Shown piece after piece: positions 33,008-42,408 of a stretch of DNA of 64,000 bases. Position 1 is the stretch's first letter. Each line of letters starts with the position of its first letter. This stretch comes from an uncultured Prevotellaceae bacterium. GTDB lineage: Bacteria > Bacteroidota > Bacteroidia > Bacteroidales > Bacteroidaceae. Where the stretch lies: contig CADCFA010000011.1 in assembly GCA_902800595.1 (NCBI GenBank), positions 28,140 through 92,139 on the forward strand, in the 5' to 3' direction. The notes beneath the pieces are model-generated. The model saw only the letters and a list, made by a program, of their open reading frames with translations. It was not told the origin of the DNA and searched no databases. Both the position numbers and the translations under genes were made by a program.

Positions 33008-35017
33008 TTATTTCGTTTTGATAATAGCTGTCCAGCCACCACCACTGCTAAGATGGATATCGAGCCGATCTTTAGCTGTCACAGCTTGTTGCGTGCGTTT
33101 ATAGTCGGTAGCCTCCTTATCAGCATTGATGCCATCGGCGAAGATATCAGCAGAGAACTGTCCTGCCCCTAAGAAACTCAGGTCGATGGTCAGGTCGCGG
33201 GCTGTCCAGTCAGTCATTGCAGCTACAAACCAGGTAGAGCCTTTACGACGGGCTATGACGGTATATTCGCCAAGTTGTCCATCAAGGGCTATCGTCTCAT
33301 CGAAAGCTGTTGGAACCTGTGCGATGAAATCCGTACACTCCTGATTCTGCATATATTTCGTAGGACTGTCAGCCAGCATCTGAAGCGGTGCCTCAAAGGT
33401 GGTGTACATCGCCATCTGGTGTGCACGTGTGCCCTGACTCATCGGATGATCGTTGTTGCCAAAGAAACTGTCCTTCAGCGCATTCATCATAGCTCCTGGG
33501 GTGTAATCCATCGGACCAGCAAGCATGCGGAGATAAGGTGCTGTAACATCATAACGAGGCTGGTTGTGCAGAGGGCCGTCGCCTGCACGAGGCTCCCACT
33601 TGGAGTTCTCCAGACCCTTCACACCCTCGAAGTTGAAGATGTTAGGATAAGCACGCTGGATACCAAAAGGCTTCAGTCCGTGATAGTCGAGATACAAATG
33701 ATGCTTGGCAGCGCAGGCAGCCATCTGATAGGCAGAGGCTATGACCTGCTGATCATCACGATCGAAGAAATCGACTTTAAAACCTTTGATCCCCATATCG
33801 GCATAGTGCTTCATAACAGTCTCCATCACAGAAGTGCCTCCTAATGGGTTGCTGCCAATCATATTACGCCAACTGGACCACAGGATGATACCCACCCCCT
33901 TCTCACGACCATAGGCAATCAGACGAGGCAAGTCGATTTCAGGACTCAGATCCTCCAAGAGTGATTCCTTACCACTCCAGCCCTCATCGATGATGATGTA
34001 TTCGATTTGATTCTTGGCAGCGAAGTCTATATAATACAAATAGGTGTCGGTGTTCATGCCTGACTTGAAGTCAACACCTGTGATATTACAGTTGTTCCAC
34101 CAGTCCCACGCTACCTTACCGGGTTTGATCCACGAGACATCCGCAATACGGCAGGCTGGCGCAAGGCGCTGAGCCATATCACAATTCAAGATGTCTGCAT
34201 CACGCTCTGTGATAACCACTGCCCGCCAAGGGAGTGACTGCTCCCCATTCAGTTTGGCAATATAGTCAGCACGCTTTGTAGGTACGAGGTTCAGACGATC
34301 ATAGCCGCCAACCTCCTGAGCCAGTGGATAAGGTGCAAAAACTGCCTTTAAGGAATGGTTCGCCCCCTTTTCCAGGAACATGCCAGGATAGTTCTCCACA
34401 CCAGCATCCATCACGATTGCCTTCATGCCACCAGGCAGGCAGACGGCTAAAGGAGAGATTGCCAACGAATCGGCATACATCTTCGACAGAGGCACCTCGT
34501 CGTAGTAGGACTCGAAGGAGTAACAATAGCGTTCGCCATTACGATTGTCGTTGATATAAGGGATGAAGGCAGGATAATCTTCAGCGAAGCAAAACTCCGT
34601 TGTTTCATTAGTCACCAATGCCGGCTTCTTCTCCTTAGAAATCAGGCGATAGGCTGCGCCATCATTATAGGCACGCACCTCAATTGTGAATTTCTGTGTC
34701 GTATAAAGCAACAGCTGTCCATACTCATCACTAACAGTCTGACGCTTATAGAAAGGATTCTTAAAACTGCTATTGACAGAATGGCGAGCCACCTTTCCTA
34801 CTGTTCCCAAGCCAACAGTCTTCTTACCTTGCACCATACGGATATCTATTGCAGAAGGCAGTAATACCTGTTGTCCGTTGTAATCTACTGACCATTTTAC
34901 TTCCGCATCGGTATTAACAGTTACTTTTACCTTCCCATTGGGTGAGCTCACCTCATAGTTTCCTGCAGAAGCAGCCATCGCTATCAAGCAGGAAAAAACC
35001 ATCATCTTAGTCCTCAT
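33008..35017 (-). CDS. GH97 glycoside hydrolase, probable retaining alpha-galactosidase
   Basis: A 669-residue secreted family 97 enzyme (signal peptide to about AASA, residue 18). GH97 contains inverting alpha-glucosidases (SusB type, Glu base) and retaining alpha-galactosidases (Asp nucleophile). This protein has Asp in the FKVDFFDRDD motif (about residue 416 of this start; 420 of the longer frame), the position used by the retaining alpha-galactosidase type, and a Glu in NFEGV or GLE about 50 residues later. Removing galactose from galactomannan would fit the mannan locus 10 kb away, but this is inference. An alternative start is 35029. Confidence 0.85.
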   Translation of the reverse strand: MRTKMMVFSCLIAMAASAGNYEVSSPNGKVKVTVNTDAEVKWSVDYNGQQVLLPSAIDIRMVQGKKTVGLGTVGKVARHSVNSSFKNPFYKRQTVSDEYGQLLLYTTQKFTIEVRAYNDGAAYRLISKEKKPALVTNETTEFCFAEDYPAFIPYINDNRNGERYCYSFESYYDEVPLSKMYADSLAISPLAVCLPGGMKAIVMDAGVENYPGMFLEKGANHSLKAVFAPYPLAQEVGGYDRLNLVPTKRADYIAKLNGEQSLPWRAVVITERDADILNCDMAQRLAPACRIADVSWIKPGKVAWDWWNNCNITGVDFKSGMNTDTYLYYIDFAAKNQIEYIIIDEGWSGKESLLEDLSPEIDLPRLIAYGREKGVGIILWSSWRNMIGSNPLGGTSVMETVMKHYADMGIKGFKVDFFDRDDQQVIASAYQMAACAAKHHLYLDYHGLKPFGIQRAYPNIFNFEGVKGLENSKWEPRAGDGPLHNQPRYDVTAPYLRMLAGPMDYTPGAMMNALKDSFFGNNDHPMSQGTRAHQMAMYTTFEAPLQMLADSPTKYMQNQECTDFIAQVPTAFDETIALDGQLGEYTVIARRKGSTWFVAAMTDWTARDLTIDLSFLGAGQFSADIFADGINADKEATDYKRTQQAVTAKDRLDIHLSSGGGWTAIIKTK

Positions 35018-35068
35018 GACAGAAATCATTTTTTTAAGTTAGTGACTGATTTTGAGTTATTTCCGGTG

Positions 35069-35076
35069 CAAAGATA
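35069..35076 (-). promoter_or_regulatory. Promoter -7 box of the GH97-esterase operon
   Basis: Minus-strand TATCTTTG, about 50 nt before the GH97 start. Confidence 0.6.
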
Positions 35077-35138
35077 AAAAAAAAACTATAAAAACTGTTT
35101 TTTATCGGCAAAATATTCATCTTTTAATTATAATTGTC

Positions 35139-35146
35139 TATCTTTG
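35139..35146 (+). promoter_or_regulatory. crp/fnr-family gene promoter -7 box
   Basis: TATCTTTG, 21 nt before the ATG at 35168. Confidence 0.65.
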
Positions 35147-35167
35147 CATCGAGAGAAATAAATTCAA

Positions 35168-35857
35168 ATGGAAAAGAACGTACTAAAGGCCTTACAACTA
35201 TGCCCTCTTTTTGAGGGGTTCACAGCTAAAGACATCGAGCAAATGATGGACATTATTCCTTATCGGCTATTCAAAGTCGATAAGAAAGAGGTATTTGTAA
35301 CAGCTGGAACACCATGTAAATATGCCGATATTGTTGTGGCAGGCGAGGTGGTTGCACGAATGGAAGGATCATCTGGCAAGGAGATGCAAATCACTTCCAA
35401 GCCTGTTGGTTCATTATTGGCCTCCGCTTTTATCTTTGGCAAGAACAATATTATTCCTGTCAACTTAATGGCCAACAAGCCAGCAACCATTCTCAGGATG
35501 ACATCTAACTCCATGCAGATGCTTCTCAATATGGATGAACGTTTCAGATTCAATTTCATCCAACTCTTGTCTGCATTCTGCGATAATCTGTCGCGAAAGG
35601 TACGGCTGCTTACGCTTCATACCGTCAGAGAAAAGGTAGCTATCTTACTTTTAGAACAGGCGAAACGGACCAATTCCGATGTTTTTATGCTGGAGAAATC
35701 ACGTCAGGAGATAGCCGACTCGTTTGCCATACAGAAATTCTCACTACAAAGATGTCTGAAAGAGTTTGCTGCTGATGGTATCATCCAACTTAACGGCAAG
35801 CAGGTAGCCATCCTCAACAAGAGCAAGTTGATGACGCTGGCTAATGTAATCGAGTAA
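35168..35857 (+). CDS. Crp/Fnr-family transcriptional regulator
   Basis: A 229-residue regulator. The N-terminal cyclic-nucleotide-binding-like beta roll (CPLFEGFTAKDIEQMMDIIPYR, ADIVVAGEVVARMEG) is followed by a long helix and a C-terminal winged helix with SRQEIADSFAIQKFSLQRCLKEFAADGIIQL. No cysteine cluster for an FNR iron-sulfur centre is visible in the N-terminus (only single Cys residues), so it is not an obvious oxygen sensor. It converges on nrdG with a 5-base gap. Confidence 0.88.
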   Translation: MEKNVLKALQLCPLFEGFTAKDIEQMMDIIPYRLFKVDKKEVFVTAGTPCKYADIVVAGEVVARMEGSSGKEMQITSKPVGSLLASAFIFGKNNIIPVNLMANKPATILRMTSNSMQMLLNMDERFRFNFIQLLSAFCDNLSRKVRLLTLHTVREKVAILLLEQAKRTNSDVFMLEKSRQEIADSFAIQKFSLQRCLKEFAADGIIQLNGKQVAILNKSKLMTLANVIE

Positions 35858-35862
35858 AAGCG

Positions 35863-36330
35863 TTATTTCCGCCAGAAGAGAGGGGTAATATCCTCGAAGG
35901 TGCCTTTCTCATTCTGCCGATACAGGCGCTGGTTGGTTGTCGGCTTATTCAAAGGCCCCAGGTGCCTGATGAAGGGGCCGATCTTGATATAGTCAAAGTC
36001 CTTTTTGTTCACCATCGCCGAGATGATGGTCTTTCCACTATACCAAGCCACTTTGAACTCAGGGTGCTCTTCGTGGATATACTGAGCCAGTTGATTTACA
36101 CCCTTGGGATCGTTATCACCTCCCATGAAAGAGATGCAGGTGATGTCTTTACCGTATTCAGCGGCAAAGCTATCAATAGCTTCTGTATTCAGAGGCAGTC
36201 CGATATCTTCCCAAAGATAATGACTATGACACCCAGGACAGTGACACGGGCAATTAGAAATATTAATTGCCAGTGTCACCTCGTTGGGGATCTCCTGAAA
36301 TACGATACCTGTATTAACGTACTTCAACAT
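35863..36330 (-). CDS. nrdG: Anaerobic ribonucleotide reductase-activating protein NrdG
   Basis: Radical-SAM activase that installs the glycyl radical on NrdD. The 155 residues carry the cluster motif CPCHCPGC (CX3CX2C) near residue 28, the SAM-binding ISFMGGDNDPKG near residue 66 and a compact C-terminus. It lies 3 bases after the nrdD stop on the same strand, so they are cotranscribed. Confidence 0.93.
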   Translation of the reverse strand: MLKYVNTGIVFQEIPNEVTLAINISNCPCHCPGCHSHYLWEDIGLPLNTEAIDSFAAEYGKDITCISFMGGDNDPKGVNQLAQYIHEEHPEFKVAWYSGKTIISAMVNKKDFDYIKIGPFIRHLGPLNKPTTNQRLYRQNEKGTFEDITPLFWRK

Positions 36331-36333
36331 CTG

Positions 36334-38433
36334 TTATTTGTCAGCCATAGCATAGTAACGACGTGAGGCTTCTTCCTGACGGGCCTGTGAGAAGTTGCTC
36401 ACACGCTTCAGGTAACCGATGATACGGGTCATATAGTCCACATTCTTTGAATGGCAGTGAGGGCACTCCTTCAAGTAGCGCTTGTCGATATGACCACAGT
36501 CATTACATACTGTATTGGGGATATTGAAGGTGAAATAGTTGCAACCCTCATTGGCTGCTACCTTCAGCAGATGGGCATACTGCTCCTTTGTCAGATGCTC
36601 CTCCAAGTTCATGTGGAGTGCCGAGCCACCTGTCAGGTGCTCAATATAGGGTGCGCCATGCAGCTTGAACTTATCGATGATAGACAGTGAGTCGTCCTCA
36701 ACCACATAGAAATAGCTGTTGTAGCAGTCACGTGGCACGAAGTAACCATCCTCGCGATCCCACTTGGCATGCTTAACACCTACATTCTCAGCAGGAATCA
36801 TCTCGCAGTTGAACATCACATCCTTTGTGCGGTACTGCTTGTTGTACTTCTCAATCAGACCAAGGATGCCCTGTACGAAGTGCAGATAATCATCGTTAGG
36901 TGTGATCTTCAATCCCATGAACTCTGCAGCTTCCACCAAACCGTTGATACCAATGGTGAGATACTGTCGAGCAATGTTAATATAGCCAGCATCGAAGAGC
37001 GGCAGCATGCCATGAGCCTGCAGTTCCTTCAGGTTCTCATTATAAGCAATCTGCACCTTATGACAGAGATCAATCACGCTTCCCAGATAATCGAGATAGT
37101 CTATCTCGTGCTTGACGGCATACTGGATACAACGGTTCAGGTTGATGGTCAGCACACTCTTTGAACCAGTACTTACGCCACCAGCACCAAGGGTATAGCT
37201 GAATCCGTTGTCGGTAATCTCGTTGCGCAGACGGCAGCAAGAACTCAACGAGTCGGCATTATTACTCATATAGGTGAAGAACGAATGTCCCTCGCTGTAC
37301 ATCTCAGCTGTAAAGTCACCCCATTCAGGATCCTTGCAGTCACCATTCTCATCGGTAAGCAAAGCCATCGTCTCTACAGGGAAGGTAAGCAAGGTCTTTG
37401 TACGCTCATGATTAAACCACTTCATAAAGCGCTTCTGCAACCAAGAGAGACTCTCCCAGTCGGGCTTTGAACCATCAGGGAAGTAGAAGTCGCCAAAGAT
37501 GCTCTCGAAATAGTACTTATCGTAGTAGGCAATGTTCCAGAAAACAGCCTGGTAGTTGCGGGCACCAGTAGGCTGGTTCAGCGTATAGACGATCTGTTCA
37601 AAGTAATCGGTAATTACCTTATCAATAGTGCGCTTCTTAAGACTGAGATCAGCCTGCTCGTTGGCACGCTTGTAATAGTCAAGCCCATACTCCTTGCCAA
37701 TAAAGTAGTTCATGTACATCAAGAACTCCGGTGTAGCACAAGCACCACTCAGCATGGAACTAACCATGAATACCATATTAACGAAGCCGCCAGCAAACGA
37801 CTTGAGGTTGGTTGGTGCCGTAGAGTTACCACCGATAGCAACAGTGCCGCCAATGAGCCAAGGATACATCGTAATAGAGGCACAATAATTTGCCAACGAG
37901 GTCTCGTCGTTCTTATATATAAAATGGTGTGTCAGTTTGTTAATATATTCATCTGCCAATTCCTTGCCGTACATCTTTTTGATACGGTCGGTCAAGAGGC
38001 GACGATTCAAACGGATAAAGTTCGACTTCGGCAGTTCACCAATCAGTGTCGCGATATTCTTATGCTCCACATTGGCATTTGCATCGTATTTGGAACCTGT
38101 TGCAGCATTCACCGACTCTGTGTATTCTGAGAGGAACATCATCTTCTCCAACGTGTCGCGATCCTCAGAGTGTAACTGACGATAGAGGATGAATGACTTG
38201 GCAACCTGATAGAAACCTTCACGCATGAGAGCCTCTTCCACCTGATTCTGGATATTTTCCACCGTAATATCGTCGTGGATATCCAGATGGCTGAGGATCT
38301 TAGAAATCGTACCCAAGTCAGCTGGGCAGTTAACACTATCGAATGCCTTCACAATAGCATTCATAATCTTGTCCAAAGAGAACTGGTCTTTCGATCCATC
38401 TCGTTTCGTGATAGTAAAGTTCTTAATCTCCAT
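36334..38433 (-). CDS. nrdD: Anaerobic ribonucleoside-triphosphate reductase NrdD
   Basis: Oxygen-sensitive class III ribonucleotide reductase. The 699 residues begin with an ATP-cone domain (KRDGSKDQFSLDKIMNAIVKAF). The C-terminal part has the zinc site CNDCG ... CPHCHSKN and the glycyl radical region RIIGYLKRVSNF near residue 675, with the radical Gly in RIIGY. Active-site cysteines lie in the core (SLSSCCRLRNE). It is first in the nrdD-nrdG operon, whose leader carries paired palindromes. Confidence 0.95.
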   Translation of the reverse strand: MEIKNFTITKRDGSKDQFSLDKIMNAIVKAFDSVNCPADLGTISKILSHLDIHDDITVENIQNQVEEALMREGFYQVAKSFILYRQLHSEDRDTLEKMMFLSEYTESVNAATGSKYDANANVEHKNIATLIGELPKSNFIRLNRRLLTDRIKKMYGKELADEYINKLTHHFIYKNDETSLANYCASITMYPWLIGGTVAIGGNSTAPTNLKSFAGGFVNMVFMVSSMLSGACATPEFLMYMNYFIGKEYGLDYYKRANEQADLSLKKRTIDKVITDYFEQIVYTLNQPTGARNYQAVFWNIAYYDKYYFESIFGDFYFPDGSKPDWESLSWLQKRFMKWFNHERTKTLLTFPVETMALLTDENGDCKDPEWGDFTAEMYSEGHSFFTYMSNNADSLSSCCRLRNEITDNGFSYTLGAGGVSTGSKSVLTINLNRCIQYAVKHEIDYLDYLGSVIDLCHKVQIAYNENLKELQAHGMLPLFDAGYINIARQYLTIGINGLVEAAEFMGLKITPNDDYLHFVQGILGLIEKYNKQYRTKDVMFNCEMIPAENVGVKHAKWDREDGYFVPRDCYNSYFYVVEDDSLSIIDKFKLHGAPYIEHLTGGSALHMNLEEHLTKEQYAHLLKVAANEGCNYFTFNIPNTVCNDCGHIDKRYLKECPHCHSKNVDYMTRIIGYLKRVSNFSQARQEEASRRYYAMADK

Positions 38434-38476
38434 TGTATTGTTTTGTTAATGTTTATGCACCGAAGTTAGGCAACAA

Positions 38477-38538
38477 GTTTCCCGTTTTGGATAACTTTTT
38501 TATTATTTGATTGGAAAAAGTTGTCCGTTTTGGACAAC
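38477..38538 (-). promoter_or_regulatory. Two 19-bp operator-like boxes in the nrdD leader
   Basis: Box A at 38520-38538, GTTGTCCGTTTTGGACAAC, is a perfect 7-bp-arm palindrome with a 5-base centre. Box B at 38477-38495, GTTTCCCGTTTTGGATAAC, matches it at 16 of 19 positions and starts 43 bp away. They lie just downstream of the nrdD -7 box. On the nrdD mRNA, box A forms a hairpin followed by TTTTT, so it could act as operator or as attenuator-like hairpin. A third hairpin, AACCGA-TT-TCGGTT, overlaps the start. Confidence 0.6.
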
Positions 38539-38550
38539 CGAAATCGGTTG

Positions 38551-38558
38551 CAAAGATA
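38551..38558 (-). promoter_or_regulatory. nrdD promoter -7 box
   Basis: Minus-strand TATCTTTG, 118 nt upstream of the ATG, giving an unusually long leader for this window. Confidence 0.65.
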
Positions 38559-38641
38559 CAAAATTTCCGGAATAGCATCTATGTCTTACCATAAAAAAAT
38601 GAGGCTCATTATAATATTTAACTCATATTAACTATTTGAGT

Positions 38642-38672
38642 TTTGCACTCCGCCAAGTTCTGCCTACCTTTG
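38642..38672 (+). promoter_or_regulatory. lemA promoter
   Basis: TTTG at 38642-38645 and TACCTTTG at 38665-38672, 33 nt before the ATG at 38705. Confidence 0.65.
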
Positions 38673-38704
38673 CAGGCAGAAGAAATTTTAAACTCCTTAT
38701 TTTT

Positions 38705-39265
38705 ATGAGTACAGCACTTATTATCATTATTGTCTTGGCGGTCATCGCCATCGGTTACTTCATCTCGACACAGCGCCAACTGGTCAGTCTTGATGAAATG
38801 TGCAAGAATGCCTTGAGCCAGATTGAGGTTCAGCTCAACTCCCGTTTCGACGCTGTTTTGGCACTTGCAAAGGCTGCTGCGCAATATGCCAAGCACGAAT
38901 CTGACACCATTATTCAGACTGTGCAGGCCCGTGGTGGAAACAACGGTATAGCCGCCATCAACGAGCAGACCGACTTGCTCACCCAAATGATGGGACGCCT
39001 GAACATGGTCTTCGAACGCTATCCCGACCTAAAAGCAAGTGATCTCTACAAGGAGGCCCAGTTGGGTATGAAGCAGTATGAAGAGAACGTCCGCATGAGT
39101 CGTATGATCTACAACGACACAGCCACGAAGATGAACCGCATGGTGCGCCAGTGGCCTTCGAGTATCGTGGCTTCCATGCTGCATTTCGAAGTAAAAGATT
39201 ACCTGAAAGTAGATAATGAGGAGAAAAAACAATACCCCGACCTCGATGAAGCATTCAAGAAATAA
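38705..39265 (+). CDS. LemA family protein
   Basis: A 186-residue membrane-anchored protein: one N-terminal transmembrane helix (STALIIIIVLAVIAIGYF) then a helical soluble domain with LNSRFDAVLALAKAAAQYAKHES and LQEN-like YPDLKASDLYKEAQ. LemA proteins form membrane-associated helical bundles with unclear function, often next to DUF2207 or TPM genes, as here. ATG 38705 was chosen over 38636 because of the promoter. It overlaps the downstream DUF2207 gene by 20 bases. Confidence 0.85.
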   Translation: MSTALIIIIVLAVIAIGYFISTQRQLVSLDEMCKNALSQIEVQLNSRFDAVLALAKAAAQYAKHESDTIIQTVQARGGNNGIAAINEQTDLLTQMMGRLNMVFERYPDLKASDLYKEAQLGMKQYEENVRMSRMIYNDTATKMNRMVRQWPSSIVASMLHFEVKDYLKVDNEEKKQYPDLDEAFKK

Positions 39266-40844
39266 GGTTTTCCTATTGTTGGCACTGTTGTCATCGGCCA
39301 CAACACTGTTGGGGCGCCCGCAACTGAAGAATCTGGACATACAGGTAATTCTGGCCCGTAACGGCGACGCCTACATCACCGAGACCCGCACAATGGACAT
39401 TGACTCTGAAGGTACGGAGTGCTTTATTGTGATCGGCAACCTTAACGGCAGTGAGGTGCGTGACCTTGAAGTGAGTGACGAGACGGGACAAAGCTATACC
39501 AATCTCGGTAGTTGGGATATTAACCAAAGCCGAAATTGGAAAGCCGGCAAATGCGGTATAGTCAGCAAGCACAACGGCTACGAGCTCTGCTGGGGCCTTG
39601 GTGACAGTGGCAAACGTACCTATATTACCAGTTATACTGTCACCAGCCTGCTGAAAGGCTACGATGATGCCGATGGTTTCAACTATATGTTCGTAACCCA
39701 GGGAATGTCACCCCTACCCGACCATGTGAAACTGACAATCATTCCCGAAGACTCCATACACTTTACTGCTGAGAATACAGGTATTTGGGGATTCCGTTAT
39801 AAGGGTGATATCAATTTTATGAATTACCAGATCGTGGCAGAGAGTAGCGAACCATTTGACAGTCGCAGTGCTATGATTGTCATGGCCCGTATCAACAAGG
39901 GATTGTTTGAACCTGCCGACATCAGAAGCGGCAGCTTTGAAGATCTGAAAGAGCTCGCCTTCGAAGGCAGCGACTATACCAGCGATGAAGAGTGGACGAC
40001 AGATGATACATTAGCATTACTCTTTCTCATTGTTGGGTTCTTTATCGTGCCCGTTTTATCCCTGATTATATACCTTATATATATATGGAGAGCCAGAAGA
40101 AAGGTTATGAAAGACCTGAACTGGTATCGTGACATCCCTTATGATGGCAATCTGCAACAGACGAACAGCGTTCTAAATGCCTATAAGTATTTCAGTACAG
40201 ACTACAATAATCTTCTTTCTGCCTGTATCCTGAAACTCATCAGTCTGGGTGCCATTACCATTGAACAGCATCTGGATGAGAAAGGCAAGAACGTACAGAA
40301 TTTCGTTATTCACACATTGAAGGATGACAAAGACCTGCCCTTGCTCCTGAAGAAAGTCCATACCATTTTCAAGCAAGCAGCAGGTAAGGACACCGTTCTT
40401 GAGCCGAAAGAACTTAAAGCATATATGAAGAGTGCTTACAACCAAACCGTCACTGACTCTTTCATCAACACCCTTCATACCAAGACGAGCATTTCCAATT
40501 TGAAGGACCATCTTGACGAAGTGCGCCAAGTGTTTGGCCTTAAGAAATATCTCAAGGAGTTCTCACTGATAGACGAACGCCATGTTGGTGAAGTCGCCTT
40601 GTGGAAGGACTATATGATCTACGCAACACTCTTCGGCATTGCAGACCAAGTGATACGGGATATGAAAAAGATCAATCCCGAATACTTCCCGATAATCTAT
40701 TCAACGCTACACTCCAGTACCAGCCGTGCTGCTATGAGTAAGGCAGAACGTGAAACCCGTACTTCAGGCGGGGGAGGCCGCTCCTCATGGAGAGGCGGAG
40801 GCGGAGGCTATTCTGGTGGAGGTTCCGGCGGAGGCGTCAGATAA
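39246..40844 (+). CDS. DUF2207-domain membrane protein
   Basis: A 532-residue protein with a signal peptide, an N-terminal periplasmic DUF2207 beta domain (LKNLDIQVILARNGDAYITETRTMDI), a transmembrane helix near residue 270 (LLFLIVGFFIVPVLSLIIYLIYI), a cytoplasmic helical region, and a low-complexity C-terminus rich in GGGGRSS/GGGGGYSGGG. The ATG 39246 overlaps the end of lemA by 20 bases, fixing the pairing. Function is not established; such pairs are thought to act at the envelope. Confidence 0.85.
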   Translation: MKHSRNKVFLLLALLSSATTLLGRPQLKNLDIQVILARNGDAYITETRTMDIDSEGTECFIVIGNLNGSEVRDLEVSDETGQSYTNLGSWDINQSRNWKAGKCGIVSKHNGYELCWGLGDSGKRTYITSYTVTSLLKGYDDADGFNYMFVTQGMSPLPDHVKLTIIPEDSIHFTAENTGIWGFRYKGDINFMNYQIVAESSEPFDSRSAMIVMARINKGLFEPADIRSGSFEDLKELAFEGSDYTSDEEWTTDDTLALLFLIVGFFIVPVLSLIIYLIYIWRARRKVMKDLNWYRDIPYDGNLQQTNSVLNAYKYFSTDYNNLLSACILKLISLGAITIEQHLDEKGKNVQNFVIHTLKDDKDLPLLLKKVHTIFKQAAGKDTVLEPKELKAYMKSAYNQTVTDSFINTLHTKTSISNLKDHLDEVRQVFGLKKYLKEFSLIDERHVGEVALWKDYMIYATLFGIADQVIRDMKKINPEYFPIIYSTLHSSTSRAAMSKAERETRTSGGGGRSSWRGGGGGYSGGGSGGGVR

Positions 40845-40920
40845 ACTTGCCTGTTGCAACATCTTAAGCATGTCAATATAGTTTTTCGATTCAGCAGGCG
40901 AATATTACAAATTTATTTCG

Positions 40921-40928
40921 TACTTTTG
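40921..40928 (+). promoter_or_regulatory. ruvB promoter -7 box
   Basis: TACTTTTG, 23 nt before the ATG at 40952. Confidence 0.6.
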
Positions 40929-40951
40929 CATCCGATAGTGAAAAAAAGAAT

Positions 40952-41933
40952 ATGATGGACGATGATTTTGACATACATGAGGAGCGTTTCTCCCAAGGTG
41001 AAAAAGACTTTGAAGAATCTGGAAGTGTTTGTCGAGGCTGCCAAATATCGTGGCGAACCGCTTGACCACACATTATTACACGGTCCTCCAGGACTGGGTA
41101 AGACTACCCTTTCGAATATCATTGCCAATGAATTGGGTGTAGGATTTAAGATCACCTCTGGTCCCGTACTCGATAAGCCTGGTGACCTGGCAGGTATCCT
41201 CACCTCATTAGAGAAAAACGATGTGCTCTTCATTGACGAGATACACCGTCTCTCACCTGTTGTAGAGGAATACCTCTATTCTGCGATGGAAGACTACCGG
41301 ATTGACATCATGATTGATAAAGGTCCTTCTGCCCGTTCGATACAGATTGACTTAAACCCATTTACCCTGGTAGGTGCTACCACTCGTAGTGGTTTGCTGA
41401 CGGCTCCACTCCGTGCCCGTTTTGGTATCAACATGCACTTAGAGTATTATGAACCAGAAACTTTGCAAGCCATTATCGAGCGTTCAGCTAATATTTTAGG
41501 TGTACCCATCACAGAAGATGCTGCTCTTGAGATTGCTGGCAGAAGTCGTGGTACACCCCGTATTGCAAACGCTCTGCTGCGTCGTGTGCGTGATTTCGCT
41601 CAGGTAAAAGGAAACGGCAAGATCGACACGAAGATTTCAAAAATAGCTCTTACAGCTCTGAATATCGACCAATATGGTCTCGACGAAATCGACAACAAGA
41701 TCTTGCTCACCATCATCGATAAATTCCGAGGTGGACCTGTTGGCATCACCACTATCGCCACAGCTATCGGCGAAGATGCAGGTACCGTTGAGGAAGTCTA
41801 TGAACCATTCCTTATTATGGAAGGTTTCATTAAGCGCACCCCTCGAGGACGTATGGTGACAGAACTTGCCTACCGTCATTTTGGGCGTAACCCATATAGC
41901 GGTAATATTATGGAACCCAACCTTTTTGATTAA
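40952..41933 (+). pseudogene. ruvB: Holliday junction helicase subunit RuvB, N-terminal frameshift
   Basis: Motor subunit of the RuvAB branch-migration complex. The native start is ATG 40952 ([21 protein letters not shown], a typical RuvB N-terminus), but after about 41014 the frame changes and continues as [31 protein letters not shown] in a different frame. Relatives have about 19 residues here, including the LRPLxFxDFxGQ box that contacts the adenine; about 56 nt seem deleted. The internal ATG 40962 opens a 323-codon frame that keeps Walker A and B but lacks the first domain. Real mutation and assembly error both fit. Confidence 0.8.
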
Positions 41934-41945
41934 CAAGGTAGAAAT

Positions 41946-42401
41946 ATGGAAAGAACAGGAATATTCGTTGGAAGTTTCAATCCATTTACCATCGGGCACG
42001 ACTCTATCGTACGTCGTGTACTCCCTTTGTTCGATCGTCTGGTCATCGGCGTCGTGGGTGACAATGTTCATAAACCTGATATGCCCTCTGCCGAAACTCG
42101 GATGCAAGCTATTCGAGAGCTCTATGCCGATGAGTCACGCATCAGCGTAAAACCTTATCATGGACTGGCGATGGATTTTGCGAAAGCAGAAGGAGCCCAG
42201 TTTATCGTGAAGGGAGTCCGTAATGCCAGCGATTTCGAATACGAACAATGGCAGGCCGACTTTAATCGGCGATTAGGTGGCATAGAGACCATTCTGCTCT
42301 ATACAGAGCCAGAACTGGCAAGTATTTCTTCCTCTGCATTACGCGAACTTTCACATTTCGGCGTTGATGTCAGTCCTTATTTACCCAAAAAGAATAGTTA
42401 A
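41946..42401 (+). CDS. coaD: Pantetheine-phosphate adenylyltransferase
   Basis: Makes dephospho-CoA from phosphopantetheine and ATP, in the penultimate step of CoA synthesis. The 151 residues show the nucleotidyltransferase motif GSFNPFTIGHDSI (H-x-G-H type) at residue 9, and the late ISSSALRELSHFGVDV. It follows ruvB by 12 bases and precedes ybeY. Confidence 0.93.
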   Translation: MERTGIFVGSFNPFTIGHDSIVRRVLPLFDRLVIGVVGDNVHKPDMPSAETRMQAIRELYADESRISVKPYHGLAMDFAKAEGAQFIVKGVRNASDFEYEQWQADFNRRLGGIETILLYTEPELASISSSALRELSHFGVDVSPYLPKKNS

Positions 42402-42408
42402 TAGACAA

